Positions 46,687 to 55,702 of a DNA stretch of 64,000 bases are shown here, in pieces. The notes beneath the pieces were generated by a model that worked only from the letters and a program-made list of their open reading frames with translations, was not told where the DNA came from and ran no database searches. This DNA is from Caryophanales bacterium (GTDB lineage: Bacteria > Bacillota > Bacilli > Exiguobacteriales > Exiguobacteriaceae): NCBI GenBank assembly GCA_902363455.1, contig CABJAC010000001.1, positions 930,001 through 994,000 on the forward strand, read 5' to 3'. The position numbers were made by a program, and so were the translations under genes. Position 1 is the first letter of the stretch. Every line of letters starts with the position of its first letter.

Positions 46687-47760
46687 ATGAAAAAGAAGTC
46701 ACTTCTCGCATTAGCAGCAACAGGTTTAGCAATGAGTTCGGTACTCGCAGCATGTGGTGGTAACGATGATTCGAAAGATTCAAGCGGCGGGGACGAAAAA
46801 GCAGGCTTCAAAGTAGGTATGGTTACAGATACAGGCGGTGTTGACGATAAGTCGTTCAACCAATCAGCGTGGGAAGGTATTCAAAAATTCGGTAAAGACA
46901 ACGACTTAAAAGAAGGTACAGGCTACAAGTATCTCCAGTCGGCGAAACAATCGGATTATCAACCGAACCTTCAGCAATTGGCACGTGCGAAATACGACTT
47001 GATTCTCGGTATCGGATTCTTGATGGCGGAAGATATCGGTAAAGTTGCGGATCAATTTAAAGACAACAACTTTGCACTCGTCGATATGGTCGTTGAGAAA
47101 CCAAACGTTGCTTCAATCGTCTTCAAAGAAAACGAAGGATCATTCCTCGTTGGTGTCGTTGCCGGTTTGACAACGAAATCAGACAAAGTTGGTTTCGTCG
47201 GTGGTGTTAACTCGGACTTGATCAAAAAGTTCGAAAGTGGATTTAAAGCCGGCGTTAAAGCTGTTAATCCAGATGCTGATATCGAAGTTCAATACGCAGA
47301 AGACTTTAACGCTGCTGAAAAAGGACAAGCTATCGCTTCAGGGATGTACGGTAAAAAAGTCGATGTCATCTATCATGCTGCTGGTGGAACAGGACAAGGT
47401 GTCTTCACAGAAGCGAAAAACCGTAAGAAAAACGGCGAAGATGTTTGGGTAATCGGTGTAGACCGTGACCAAGTTGAAGAAGGTATGCCAGAAAACGTTA
47501 CATTGACATCAATGGTCAAACGTGTGGATACAGCAGTTGAACAAGTAGCAAAAGATACAAAAGACGGTAACTTCCCAGCAGGTAAAGTCGTTGAGTTCGG
47601 TCTCAAAGACGGCGGAGTTGATATCGCACCATCACAAGACAATGTAGCAAAAGACGTCTTGACGAAAGTGGAAGACTACAAAAAACAAATCATCGCTGGT
47701 GACATCAAAGTTCCGGCTACTGACGACGAGTACAAAGAATACGAAGCGTCACTGAAATAA
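46687..47760 (+). CDS. nupN: Bmp-type nucleoside-binding lipoprotein, copy 2 (NupN-like)
   Basis: 357 residues from ATG 46687, with GAAAGGGG upstream; the frame is open to 46657 without a better site. Lipobox Cys23 (VLAAC) ends the signal peptide. Family segments are DTGGVDDKSFNQSAWEGI, GFVGGVNSDLIKKFESGF and VIGVDRDQVEEGMPE. It is followed 65 bases later by the transporter ATPase and two permeases, so it is the likely dedicated binding protein (NupN/YufN position) of a guanosine/purine-nucleoside importer. Its codon use is more biased to favoured codons than copy 1, suggesting higher expression. Confidence 0.93.
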   Translation: MKKKSLLALAATGLAMSSVLAACGGNDDSKDSSGGDEKAGFKVGMVTDTGGVDDKSFNQSAWEGIQKFGKDNDLKEGTGYKYLQSAKQSDYQPNLQQLARAKYDLILGIGFLMAEDIGKVADQFKDNNFALVDMVVEKPNVASIVFKENEGSFLVGVVAGLTTKSDKVGFVGGVNSDLIKKFESGFKAGVKAVNPDADIEVQYAEDFNAAEKGQAIASGMYGKKVDVIYHAAGGTGQGVFTEAKNRKKNGEDVWVIGVDRDQVEEGMPENVTLTSMVKRVDTAVEQVAKDTKDGNFPAGKVVEFGLKDGGVDIAPSQDNVAKDVLTKVEDYKKQIIAGDIKVPATDDEYKEYEASLK

Positions 47761-47768
47761 ACTGGAAG

Positions 47769-47800
47769 CGGGGGTCGCTAGTACTGCGGCCTCCCCTTTT
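47769..47800 (+). terminator. Weak terminator/attenuator between Bmp and ATPase genes
   Basis: GGGGG then CGC pairs with GCG then CCCC around TAGTACT, with unpaired bases in the stem, followed by only four T. It may lower expression of the ATPase and permeases relative to the abundant binding protein. Confidence 0.5.
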
Positions 47801-47825
47801 AAACTAAACATGGGAGTGGATTTTC

Positions 47826-49355
47826 TTGGAATACGTCATTGAGATGCTAAACATACGAAAAGAGTTTGGCAGTTTCGTCGCAAATGATAACATCACGCTC
47901 CAGCTTCGGAAAGGTGAGATTCACGCTTTACTTGGTGAAAACGGTGCCGGAAAATCGACGCTGATGAACGTCTTATTTGGTTTGTATCAGCCTGAGGCTG
48001 GAGAGATTCGTGTACGTGGTGAAAAAGTGAATATTACGAGTCCGAACGTTGCGAATGATCTGGGGATCGGAATGGTACACCAACATTTCATGCTCGTTCA
48101 AAATTTCACAGTAACAGAAAACATCATCTTGGGTGCAGAACCGAAAGCCGGTCTGAAAATCGACCGAGCAGCGGCACGTGAAAAAGTCCGTCAAATTTCG
48201 GAGCAATACGGTCTTGCCGTTGATCCAGATGCTAAAATCGAAGATATTTCGGTTGGGATGCAACAGCGTGTTGAAATTTTAAAAACATTGTACCGTGGTG
48301 CTGATATTCTAATCTTCGATGAGCCATCTGCTGTTTTAACTCCGCAAGAAATCAAAGAATTGATTCAAATCATGAATCGATTGATTGCTGAAGGGAAATC
48401 GATTATCTTGATTACCCATAAATTGAAGGAAATCATGGAAGTCGCCGATCGCTGTACGACGATTCGTCGCGGTAAATATATCGGAACCGTTGACATCGAT
48501 GAAACGATGACGCAATCAAGATTAGCTGAGATGATGGTAGGGCGGGAAGTAAACTTTAATGCGGAGTATTCCAAGGCAACTCCACAAGAACTTGTATTGG
48601 ATATTAAGGACTTAGTCGTCAAAGACAGCCGTGGTATCAAGGCAGTAGACGGATTGAATCTTGATATCCGCGCCGGTGAAATTGTCGGGATCGCTGGGAT
48701 TGACGGAAATGGACAAACAGAATTGATTGAAGCCATCACCGGTTTGCGTAAAGCGGACAGCGGTGAAATCTTCCTCAACAATAAATCGATTAAAAACTTA
48801 AAACCACGAAAAGTGACGGAATCAGGAGTCGGACATATTCCACAAGACCGTCATAAACATGGTCTCGTCCTTGACTATTCAATCGGACACAACATGGTGT
48901 TACAAACGTATTATCAAAAACCGTATTCAAAAGCAGGCATCATGAACTACGGTCAGGTCATGGAAAAAGCCAAAACTTTAATCGAGAAGTTCGACGTCCG
49001 AACTCCAAGTCCAGAAACATTTGCCCGTGCCTTGTCAGGCGGAAACCAACAAAAGGCGATCATTGCCCGTGAAGTGGACCGTTCCCCTGACTTACTGATT
49101 GCGGCACAACCAACACGTGGACTAGACGTCGGAGCGATTGAATTCATTCACGAACAATTGGTTCTGGAACGAGAAAAAGGTCGGGCTGTTCTATTGATTT
49201 CATTTGAATTGGAAGAAATTCTGCAAGTATCCGACCGGATTGCTGTTCTTTACGAAGGACGTACAGTTGCCTTCCTTGATCCTAAAGAAACAAATGAAAT
49301 CGAACTTGGCTTCTTGATGGCCGGCGGTAAGAAAGAGGAGGTCGGTCGTTCATGA
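47826..49355 (+). CDS. nupO: Nucleoside ABC transporter ATPase (NupO-like)
   Basis: 509 residues from TTG 47826 with GGGAGTGG upstream. It is a tandem ABC ATPase. The first half has Walker A GENGAGKST near residue 38 and a variant signature ISVGMQQRVEIL. The second half has a degenerate Walker A (GIDGNGQTEL) and an intact LSGGNQQK signature. This asymmetric layout is typical of importers of ribose/nucleoside type (RbsA, NupO). It energises uptake through NupP/NupQ. Its stop overlaps nupP as ATGA. Confidence 0.94.
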   Translation: MEYVIEMLNIRKEFGSFVANDNITLQLRKGEIHALLGENGAGKSTLMNVLFGLYQPEAGEIRVRGEKVNITSPNVANDLGIGMVHQHFMLVQNFTVTENIILGAEPKAGLKIDRAAAREKVRQISEQYGLAVDPDAKIEDISVGMQQRVEILKTLYRGADILIFDEPSAVLTPQEIKELIQIMNRLIAEGKSIILITHKLKEIMEVADRCTTIRRGKYIGTVDIDETMTQSRLAEMMVGREVNFNAEYSKATPQELVLDIKDLVVKDSRGIKAVDGLNLDIRAGEIVGIAGIDGNGQTELIEAITGLRKADSGEIFLNNKSIKNLKPRKVTESGVGHIPQDRHKHGLVLDYSIGHNMVLQTYYQKPYSKAGIMNYGQVMEKAKTLIEKFDVRTPSPETFARALSGGNQQKAIIAREVDRSPDLLIAAQPTRGLDVGAIEFIHEQLVLEREKGRAVLLISFELEEILQVSDRIAVLYEGRTVAFLDPKETNEIELGFLMAGGKKEEVGRS

Positions 49356-50425
49356 AACTGGAACGTTTTTACGGAATATTGATTCCGATTCTTTCCATCA
49401 TCTTAGGGATGGTCGTTGGTGCGATCGTCATGCTGGCTGGTGGCTACAATCCGGTTGACGGATTTGATCAATTGTTTTACGGCATCTTTGGTGAACCCTA
49501 CAGCATCGGGGAAACATTACGAGCGGCTGCTCCGTTGATTTTTGCTGGTCTTGCTGTTGCCTTCGCCTTCCGGACAGGATTATTTAACATCGGAGTCGAA
49601 GGACAAGTTTTGGTCGGCTGGATGGTTGCCGTCTGGATTGGGATTGAGTTTGATCTCCCGACAGCGATTCATTTGCCACTTGCTCTGATTGGAGCAGGAC
49701 TTGCTGGAGCGCTTTGGGCGTCAATCCCAGGGATCTTAAAAGCGAAATTCCACGTTCACGAAGTTATCACCTCGATTATGATGAACTACATCGCCCTGTA
49801 TGTGACAAACGATATTTTGCGTCATGTCATCGGAATTGAGAACGAACGGACGGAATCCGTTAAAGAATCAGCGTCTCTTGCGTCACCGTTTTTACAAGAA
49901 CTGACGGATTTCTCACGTCTTCATAATGGAATTTTTATTGCTGTCTTGGCAGCACTCGTCTTTTGGTTCATTCTTTGGAAAACGACGCTCGGTTATGAAT
50001 TACGGGCAGTTGGTTTCAATAAGAGTGCAGCAGAATATGCCGGGATGGGTGTCAACAAAAACATCGTTCTTTCATTCGTCATCTCGGGTGTGTTCGCTGG
50101 ACTAGCCGGAGCAATGGAAGGGTTAGGGACGTTCCAGAACATGACGTTGAATGCGTCATTTACGGGCGTTGGATTTGACGGGATTGCCGTAGCCTTACTA
50201 GGTGCCAACAATCCAATTGGCGTCGTCCTCGCGGCTTTACTGTTTGCGGGTCTGAATATCGGTGGTCTTTCGATGCAACAAATCGGCATCCCGCCTGAAT
50301 TAATTAAAATCATCATTGCGTTTATCATCATCTTCGTCGCTTCTGGTTACGCGATCCGTCTCTTGATCGAGAAGTTCACGGTCAAGAAATCAGAAGATAA
50401 AAAAGTGAAAGGAGCCGATAAATAA
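49352..50425 (+). CDS. nupP: Nucleoside ABC transporter permease (NupP-like)
   Basis: 357 residues with about nine to ten membrane helices and the BPD_transp_2 (branched-chain amino acid/ribose) permease fold. Conserved stretches are FRTGLFNIGVEGQVLVGW, VHEVITSIMMNYIALYV and the ATPase-contact loop ELRAVGFNKSAAEYAGM. With NupQ it forms the membrane channel. Both ends overlap neighbouring genes, so nupOPQ is one translationally coupled unit. Confidence 0.94.
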   Translation: MKLERFYGILIPILSIILGMVVGAIVMLAGGYNPVDGFDQLFYGIFGEPYSIGETLRAAAPLIFAGLAVAFAFRTGLFNIGVEGQVLVGWMVAVWIGIEFDLPTAIHLPLALIGAGLAGALWASIPGILKAKFHVHEVITSIMMNYIALYVTNDILRHVIGIENERTESVKESASLASPFLQELTDFSRLHNGIFIAVLAALVFWFILWKTTLGYELRAVGFNKSAAEYAGMGVNKNIVLSFVISGVFAGLAGAMEGLGTFQNMTLNASFTGVGFDGIAVALLGANNPIGVVLAALLFAGLNIGGLSMQQIGIPPELIKIIIAFIIIFVASGYAIRLLIEKFTVKKSEDKKVKGADK

Positions 50426-51384
50426 TGGGCTTTTTAGAAGTACTGTATATTATCGTACCGATCGCACTTGCCTATTCGGCTCCGTTGATCATTGCGGCGC
50501 TTGGTGGAATCTTCAGTGAACGTTCGGGTGTCGTCAACATCGCACTTGAAGGGCTCATGGTCATGGGCGCATTCTCAGGTATCGTCTCAGCCTTGACATT
50601 GTCGAAGATGGGCTTAGGCGCTGCCAGTCCTTGGATTGCCATGCTGATTGCAATCGTCGTCGGCGCAGTGTTCTCATTGTTCCTCGCGATTCCGGCAATT
50701 TTGTTCCGTGCCGATCAGACGGTTCTTGGAGTAGCAATTAACATGTTAGCCGTTGGTCTGGCGATTTTCCTTGTACGTGCGTTCTATGGAAAAGGACAGA
50801 CGGATTCGATTCCGAACCGGATTTCGAAGGAAAACGTTCCGTTTTTATCAGATATTCCAGTACTCAAGATGTTTTTCGCTAACGTCTACTACACGTCGTA
50901 CATTGCGATTGCATTAGCGTTTGTCGCCTGGTATGTCATTTTTAAAACACCGTTTGGTCTTCGTCTTCGTTCTGTCGGGGAACACCCGATGGCAGCGGAT
51001 ACGATGGGAATCAACGTTACGAAAATGCGTTTCATCGGTGTCATGATTTCAGGTGGTTTTGGTGGTCTTGCCGGCGCTGTCTACGCGACGTCCATTTCAT
51101 TGAACTTCAGTGTGACAACGATTCTCGGACAAGGGTTCCTCGCTATCGCGGCAATGATCTTCGGGAAATGGAATCCACTCGGAGCGATGGGAGCAGCCTT
51201 GTTCTTCGGATTTGCTCAAGCGATTTCGATCATCGGGCAACAGTTACCGCTTCTTGATCAGATTCCACAAGTGTACTTGTTGATTGCACCATACTTGCTG
51301 ACGATTCTGGCACTTGCGGGTGTCGTAGGGCGGGCGGATGCACCGAAAGCTGTTGGTGTACCGTATATCAAAGGAAAACGATAA
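50425..51384 (+). CDS. nupQ: Nucleoside ABC transporter permease (NupQ-like)
   Basis: 319 residues, about eight to nine membrane helices, the second permease of the importer. Family segments are FSERSGVVNIALEGLMVMGA near the N-terminus, the cytosolic loop LRLRSVGEHPMAADTMGI and GLAGAVYATSISLNFSV. It begins on the last base of the nupP stop (TAATG) and is followed by a strong terminator, closing the operon. Confidence 0.94.
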   Translation: MGFLEVLYIIVPIALAYSAPLIIAALGGIFSERSGVVNIALEGLMVMGAFSGIVSALTLSKMGLGAASPWIAMLIAIVVGAVFSLFLAIPAILFRADQTVLGVAINMLAVGLAIFLVRAFYGKGQTDSIPNRISKENVPFLSDIPVLKMFFANVYYTSYIAIALAFVAWYVIFKTPFGLRLRSVGEHPMAADTMGINVTKMRFIGVMISGGFGGLAGAVYATSISLNFSVTTILGQGFLAIAAMIFGKWNPLGAMGAALFFGFAQAISIIGQQLPLLDQIPQVYLLIAPYLLTILALAGVVGRADAPKAVGVPYIKGKR

Positions 51385-51398
51385 CAGGTCCTGTTTGT

Positions 51399-51438
51399 AT
51401 CACTTTTCTACGATTATCGTAGGAAAGTGATTTTTTTT
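51399..51438 (+). terminator. Intrinsic terminator after nupQ
   Basis: ATCACTTT plus CTACG (51399-51412) pair with CGTAG plus AAAGTGAT (51418-51431) around ATTAT, followed by a run of T on the plus strand. Confidence 0.9.
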
Positions 51439-51439
51439 A

Positions 51440-51470
51440 CAAAAAAAGTCTGCTCATGCAAGAGCAGACT
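51440..51470 (-). terminator. Intrinsic terminator of fer (minus strand)
   Basis: On the plus strand AGTCTGCTC (51447-51455) pairs with GAGCAGACT (51462-51470), preceded by a run of A. Read on the minus strand this is a nine-pair hairpin followed by T, just downstream of the fer stop. The nupQ and fer terminators lie back to back. Confidence 0.88.
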
Positions 51471-51483
51471 GATGAATCGAACA

Positions 51484-51735
<252 letters not shown>

Positions 51736-51792
51736 TCATTCTCCTTTCGATTCGAAAACATTGGAAACTAAGTACTGTTCTCATCTATAAGT

Positions 51793-51821
51793 CATTGTAT
51801 CGGACTCATCCATGCATTTCA
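51793..51821 (-). promoter_or_regulatory. SigA-type promoter of fer (minus strand)
   Basis: Read on the minus strand: TTGAAA (plus 51816-51821), 17-base spacer, TACAAT (plus 51793-51798). The 5' leader before the fer ATG is about 55 bases. Confidence 0.8.
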
Positions 51822-51866
51822 ATGAGGAAGAGAGAGAAGTGTGTGAAACGACGATTTAATTTTTGA

Positions 51867-51912
51867 AAATTACGCACGCCTTTTGCCTAGCGGCTTTCAT
51901 ATGGCGTAATTT
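51867..51912. repeat. Nine-base inverted repeat in the fer/ypbB divergent region
   Basis: AAATTACGC (51867-51875) is perfectly repeated in inverse as GCGTAATTT (51904-51912) with a 28-base centre that itself contains GCC/GGC pairings. The divergent region of about 270 bases otherwise holds the fer promoter and no gene. Function unknown; it could be a regulator binding site or an RNA stem in the ypbB leader. Confidence 0.5.
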
Positions 51913-52006
51913 GACGGGAAAATGTAAAATAAGAACAAATGTACGAATTCTGTTTTGCCGATCATTCGTCAACAGATGATTGAGACGGGATCAAAGGAGG
52001 AACGGC

Positions 52007-53020
52007 ATGGAACAGACAGTATTACAGCGGATAGTGATGGAAGCCATCGTTCGTCTGCGAAACGAACGGACGGATCGCAGTTTGTTTCATCTTTTACAAG
52101 GGAAACGATCTGCCACGTCCCTGCAGGATGCTCACTTTTATAATTTGGAAGCTGTGTTTGGAATGCTTCCTTTAAAAATAAAACGATTTGAACAAGTGTT
52201 GCAAGAACTCGAACAGGCTGGTTGGATTCAGCGGGAACAGACGTTGATGGTGACGGAAGCGGGACGAAAGCAGGTGGACGGTCCTTTTTTACTGGATGAT
52301 TTAGGCGGGGAACTGCGGGGATATCCGCTTCACCTGTGGAAACGGACTAGCTTATTGATTCAAACCGTCGTGTGTTTGGAACAACAGATTTTTTTTGTCC
52401 CGATCCAACAAGATAGTGCCGTAAAAGACTGGGTCAGACAATACATCAAACGAGTACCAGAACGGTCACACTGGTTAACGCATGTGCACGCTGAGTTAGA
52501 ATCCGCCTTATCTGAATTGACGGAACGGGAAGCGGTTCTACTCAGCTATCGGTTGTCCGGACAAAAGACCGGGTTATCGTTTCCGCAATTAAGTGTCCGT
52601 TTAAACACGGACCCGCTTTCGTTACAGCTCGAGTTCATCATGGCGTGGCGAAAATGTTTACGCAAGTTACCGGAAAATAGTCTGATCCTGTCTTTAGGTC
52701 AGGATATTGAACAAACCAAAATGACACAATCCGCCCAAAAAACTTGGGAATTACTCAAAAACGGATACAGTGTCCCGCAAATTGCACAACAGCGGCATTT
52801 GAAAAAAAGTACGATGGAAGATCATCTCGTCGAAATTGCAATGTATGCGTCTGTTTTTCCAATTGAACAATTCGTGGGGGACGCACAATACCAGGAAGTC
52901 ATTACGATTTCCGATCAATTGCAGACGTTTTCGTTAAAACGAATCAAACAAGCGTTAAAGCAGGAACTTGACTATTTTCAAATTCGGATCATCTTGGCAA
53001 GAAAGGTGGCTGGTTCATGA
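52007..53020 (+). CDS. YpbB-like helicase-associated helix-turn-helix protein
   Basis: 337 residues from ATG 52007 with AAAGGAGG seven bases upstream. The N-terminal 250 residues are mostly helical, with no family I can name confidently. The C-terminus (about 245-330) contains a helix-turn-helix in WELLKNGYSVPQIAQQRHLK and matches the HTH_40 domain found in YpbB and at the end of some RecQ helicases. It overlaps the RecQ-family gene by four bases, as ypbB does with recS in B. subtilis. A role as a RecQ partner is inferred from this coupling; no catalytic residues are visible. Confidence 0.8.
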   Translation: MEQTVLQRIVMEAIVRLRNERTDRSLFHLLQGKRSATSLQDAHFYNLEAVFGMLPLKIKRFEQVLQELEQAGWIQREQTLMVTEAGRKQVDGPFLLDDLGGELRGYPLHLWKRTSLLIQTVVCLEQQIFFVPIQQDSAVKDWVRQYIKRVPERSHWLTHVHAELESALSELTEREAVLLSYRLSGQKTGLSFPQLSVRLNTDPLSLQLEFIMAWRKCLRKLPENSLILSLGQDIEQTKMTQSAQKTWELLKNGYSVPQIAQQRHLKKSTMEDHLVEIAMYASVFPIEQFVGDAQYQEVITISDQLQTFSLKRIKQALKQELDYFQIRIILARKVAGS

Positions 53021-54450
53021 TGGAGGACGTACTGAAAAAAATCTTCCGGTACGATCAATTTCGAGATGGACAACGGGAAATCATTGAGGCGGTGCTTGCG
53101 GGACGAGATACAGTCGCTATCTTGCCGACAGGTGGAGGGAAGTCTATCTGTTATCAACTTCCGTCCTACCTTCAGTCAGACGGTCTGACGTTGATTTTGT
53201 CCCCGTTGCTTTCTTTGATTGAAGATCAAGTCATGCAGATTAAAAGCCGGGGCGAACGTTCAGTTGCTAAATTGACGTCCCTTGAAAGTCGCGAACAAAA
53301 AGAACAGATTTTACGTCAGGTGGATCAGTTGCGTTATCTGTATCTGTCTCCCGAGCAATTGGCCGTACCGCAAATCCAAAGAAGACTTGCAGAAGTCAAA
53401 ATCAACTTATTTGTTGTCGATGAGGCCCATTGTATTTCGCAATGGGGACACGAATTCAGAACGGATTATGCCAAACTGGGACCGATTCGACGTGGGCTTG
53501 GAAATCCGCCTTGCCTGGCCTTGACAGCAACGGCGACACGTCAAGTGGAGCACGATATCATAGCGGGACTTTCACTCGAACAGCCCGAACGGATTCGTCA
53601 CTCCGTGAATCGACCGGAAATTCAATTCATCGTCGAGCACACTGATCCGAGTGAAAAAGATGCAGTGTTACAAACTCGTTTAAAGACGGTGAATCGCCCG
53701 TGTGTCATTTATACGACAACACGGAAAGAGGCGGAACGGATTGCCTTCTTTCTACCACATGCCGCGTATTATCATGCCGGTCTCGAAGCAGAAGACCGAC
53801 AGCTCATCCAACAACAGTTTTTGCATGACGAAATCGACTGTCTCGTCTGCACAAGTGCATTTGGAATGGGGGTCAATAAAGGAAATGTCCGGACAGTCAT
53901 TCATTACACGATGCCTGCGACGATTGAAGCCTATATGCAGGAAGTCGGACGAGCCGGACGGGATGGACAGCTGTCGACGGCGATTTTATTATTTTCTCCG
54001 GGGGATCAACAGCTGCAGCATTTTTTAGTCGACAAGCAATACGCATCGGTGCTTTGGATTGATCAGGTGGCACGATTGCGTCATCAAGGAGAATCGTTTG
54101 ACGCTATTGAGCGCCGTCTTCGATTAGATCCCGACGAACCGGCCTACCGGTTGCTGAAAAGTCAGCTGATGGAAGGGAAAACTCAGGAGGACATCATCGG
54201 ATGGCAAGAAGAGCGTAAAAAAATACGTTTACGTGAACTCATGCAAATGATAAATTATATTCAAAATACGTCATGTCGCCGCGCTTTTATTTTACAGCAT
54301 TTTGGAGAACCTCCCATCATTCAGGACCGATGTTGTGACAACTGCGGCACACTGACGACGGATGCACCGCTCATCGAGACAGAAACCGAACAACTGGACT
54401 GGAAACGCCGATTAGAAGAAGTCTTTTTTTCATCCCGCCATTCAGTGTAA
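53017..54450 (+). CDS. RecQ-family ATP-dependent DNA helicase (RecS type)
   Basis: 477 residues. Helicase motifs are I (TGGGKSICYQLP), II (DEAHCISQWGHEFR), III (ALTATAT), the QxxGRAGRDG motif VI and the second-lobe motif FGMGVNKGNVRTVIHY. The RecQ zinc-binding region is present near the C-terminus (CRRAF then CCDNCG). The winged-helix part is short and there is no HRDC domain, so this is the compact form like B. subtilis RecS (YpbC) rather than full RecQ. It unwinds 3'-tailed DNA in repair. Start ATG 53017 or 53020; it overlaps the ypbB-like stop. Confidence 0.93.
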   Translation: MMEDVLKKIFRYDQFRDGQREIIEAVLAGRDTVAILPTGGGKSICYQLPSYLQSDGLTLILSPLLSLIEDQVMQIKSRGERSVAKLTSLESREQKEQILRQVDQLRYLYLSPEQLAVPQIQRRLAEVKINLFVVDEAHCISQWGHEFRTDYAKLGPIRRGLGNPPCLALTATATRQVEHDIIAGLSLEQPERIRHSVNRPEIQFIVEHTDPSEKDAVLQTRLKTVNRPCVIYTTTRKEAERIAFFLPHAAYYHAGLEAEDRQLIQQQFLHDEIDCLVCTSAFGMGVNKGNVRTVIHYTMPATIEAYMQEVGRAGRDGQLSTAILLFSPGDQQLQHFLVDKQYASVLWIDQVARLRHQGESFDAIERRLRLDPDEPAYRLLKSQLMEGKTQEDIIGWQEERKKIRLRELMQMINYIQNTSCRRAFILQHFGEPPIIQDRCCDNCGTLTTDAPLIETETEQLDWKRRLEEVFFSSRHSV

Positions 54451-54489
54451 ACTAGTAGTATTCCTTATTATTCAGAAAAGGTGATGAAA

Positions 54490-54687
54490 TTGAGTAAACA
54501 CGATCAGCGAAAAAATCGACAGGACGATCATCAACGAACGACGTTACCACCACGCTCTGCAAGAATTGAACATGTTCGCAACGAACGATTAAAACAACCA
54601 TTTGCAAAAAATCCATTAGCGATTACCCTCACGGTTTTGATGATTACGATCATCATTGCATTTGTCTCCATCGGTTTCATGATGTAA
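54490..54687 (+). CDS. Small single-helix membrane protein of unknown function
   Basis: 65 residues from TTG 54490, which has AAAAGGTG six bases upstream; ATG 54484 and GTG 54481 are too close to that site. A charged, Arg/Gln-rich cytosolic part with the segment TTLPPRSARIEHV is followed by one C-terminal membrane helix (about 45-64). The PPRS-type segment and location between the RecQ gene and ypbH recall the N-terminal part of Bacillus YpbE, which also has a LysM domain that is absent here. No function can be assigned. Confidence 0.6.
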   Translation: MSKHDQRKNRQDDHQRTTLPPRSARIEHVRNERLKQPFAKNPLAITLTVLMITIIIAFVSIGFMM

Positions 54688-54758
54688 ACGCACATTGTGA
54701 ACAGCGATTTTTTTCCTTTACGGGTATACTAAAAGGAAGAAGAAAGGAGGCACGATGC

Positions 54759-55643
54759 ATGGATCGTGGGAAATACAATATCAAGGCAGTTGCTGCATTG
54801 GTGGGACTCAATCCGACGACCATTCGTGCTTGGGAGCGGCGTTATCAAGTATTGGATCCGGATCGCAGTGAAGCGGGACATCGTATTTATAGCGATAACG
54901 ATGTTGCGAAGTTGCGTTGGATTGTGGATAAACAAAAAGAAGGGCTGTCCGTTTCAAAAGCCATTCAATTATATGAAATGCCTGTAAGCCGCACCGAGAT
55001 TCCGACGGATTACGGAGTGGAACTTCGGGAGCAATTGTTTGAAGCACTTACGAATTTTGAAGAACGGCATGCCCACGATATTATGAATAAAGCGTTCTCG
55101 ATGTTTAGTTTTGATAAAGTGATTCAAGACATCGTCGGTCCTTTGTTGCATGAAATCGGAATGAAGTGGGAAAAGGGAGAAATCACGATTGCGCATGAAC
55201 ACTTTGCCACGGCTTTTTTACGTGCGCGGCTTTCGACATTATCTTTACAGATGCCGATTAACCCCTTTTTACCGCGTATTTTATGTGTCTGTGCGCCGGA
55301 AGAAGAGCATGAGCTCGGTCTGCTCTTTTTTACGTTATATTTACGCCAGTCAGGGTTCGATGTGATTTTTCTTGGGGCAGGTATTCCGGTATTGGATCTC
55401 GTGACGGTCACGAAACAATTGACTCCACGAGCTATCGTCTTGTCCTGTACGATTTCCGATCATTTGAACGACTTAGACGAAGCAGTATCAGAAATTCAAC
55501 GACAAGTCCCGCGAACAGTAATTGGTCTCGGTGGATATGCGGTCGACCAACATCCGGAAAAGTACGGCGATATGTTGCTCGGAACAGATGACAGCGCATG
55601 GAAAAGTTGGTTGAGTCGACTCACTCCGACAACTGGTGTATAG
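54759..55643 (+). CDS. MerR-type regulator with B12-binding domain (CarH/LitR type)
   Basis: 294 residues. A MerR helix-turn-helix (residues 5-73; NPTTIRAWERRYQVL) is followed by a four-helix B12 cap and a Rossmann B12-binding domain (about 172-285). The cap has Trp137, nine residues, then Glu147-His148, the Wx9EH signature of adenosylcobalamin photoreceptors. The Rossmann part has Glu182-x-His184-x-x-Gly187, the lower-ligand motif. In CarH, cobalamin-bound tetramers repress carotenoid genes in the dark and light breaks them apart. The residue after Trp137 is Glu138, where I recall His132 in Thermus CarH. No carotenoid genes are in the window. AAAGGAGG precedes the ATG by eight bases. Confidence 0.88.
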   Translation: MDRGKYNIKAVAALVGLNPTTIRAWERRYQVLDPDRSEAGHRIYSDNDVAKLRWIVDKQKEGLSVSKAIQLYEMPVSRTEIPTDYGVELREQLFEALTNFEERHAHDIMNKAFSMFSFDKVIQDIVGPLLHEIGMKWEKGEITIAHEHFATAFLRARLSTLSLQMPINPFLPRILCVCAPEEEHELGLLFFTLYLRQSGFDVIFLGAGIPVLDLVTVTKQLTPRAIVLSCTISDHLNDLDEAVSEIQRQVPRTVIGLGGYAVDQHPEKYGDMLLGTDDSAWKSWLSRLTPTTGV

Positions 55644-55702
55644 TGTGAGTCATATCGAACGGAGAGAATGTGTACTCTGCCGGGTCATTGGAGGGGTCGA
55701 AG

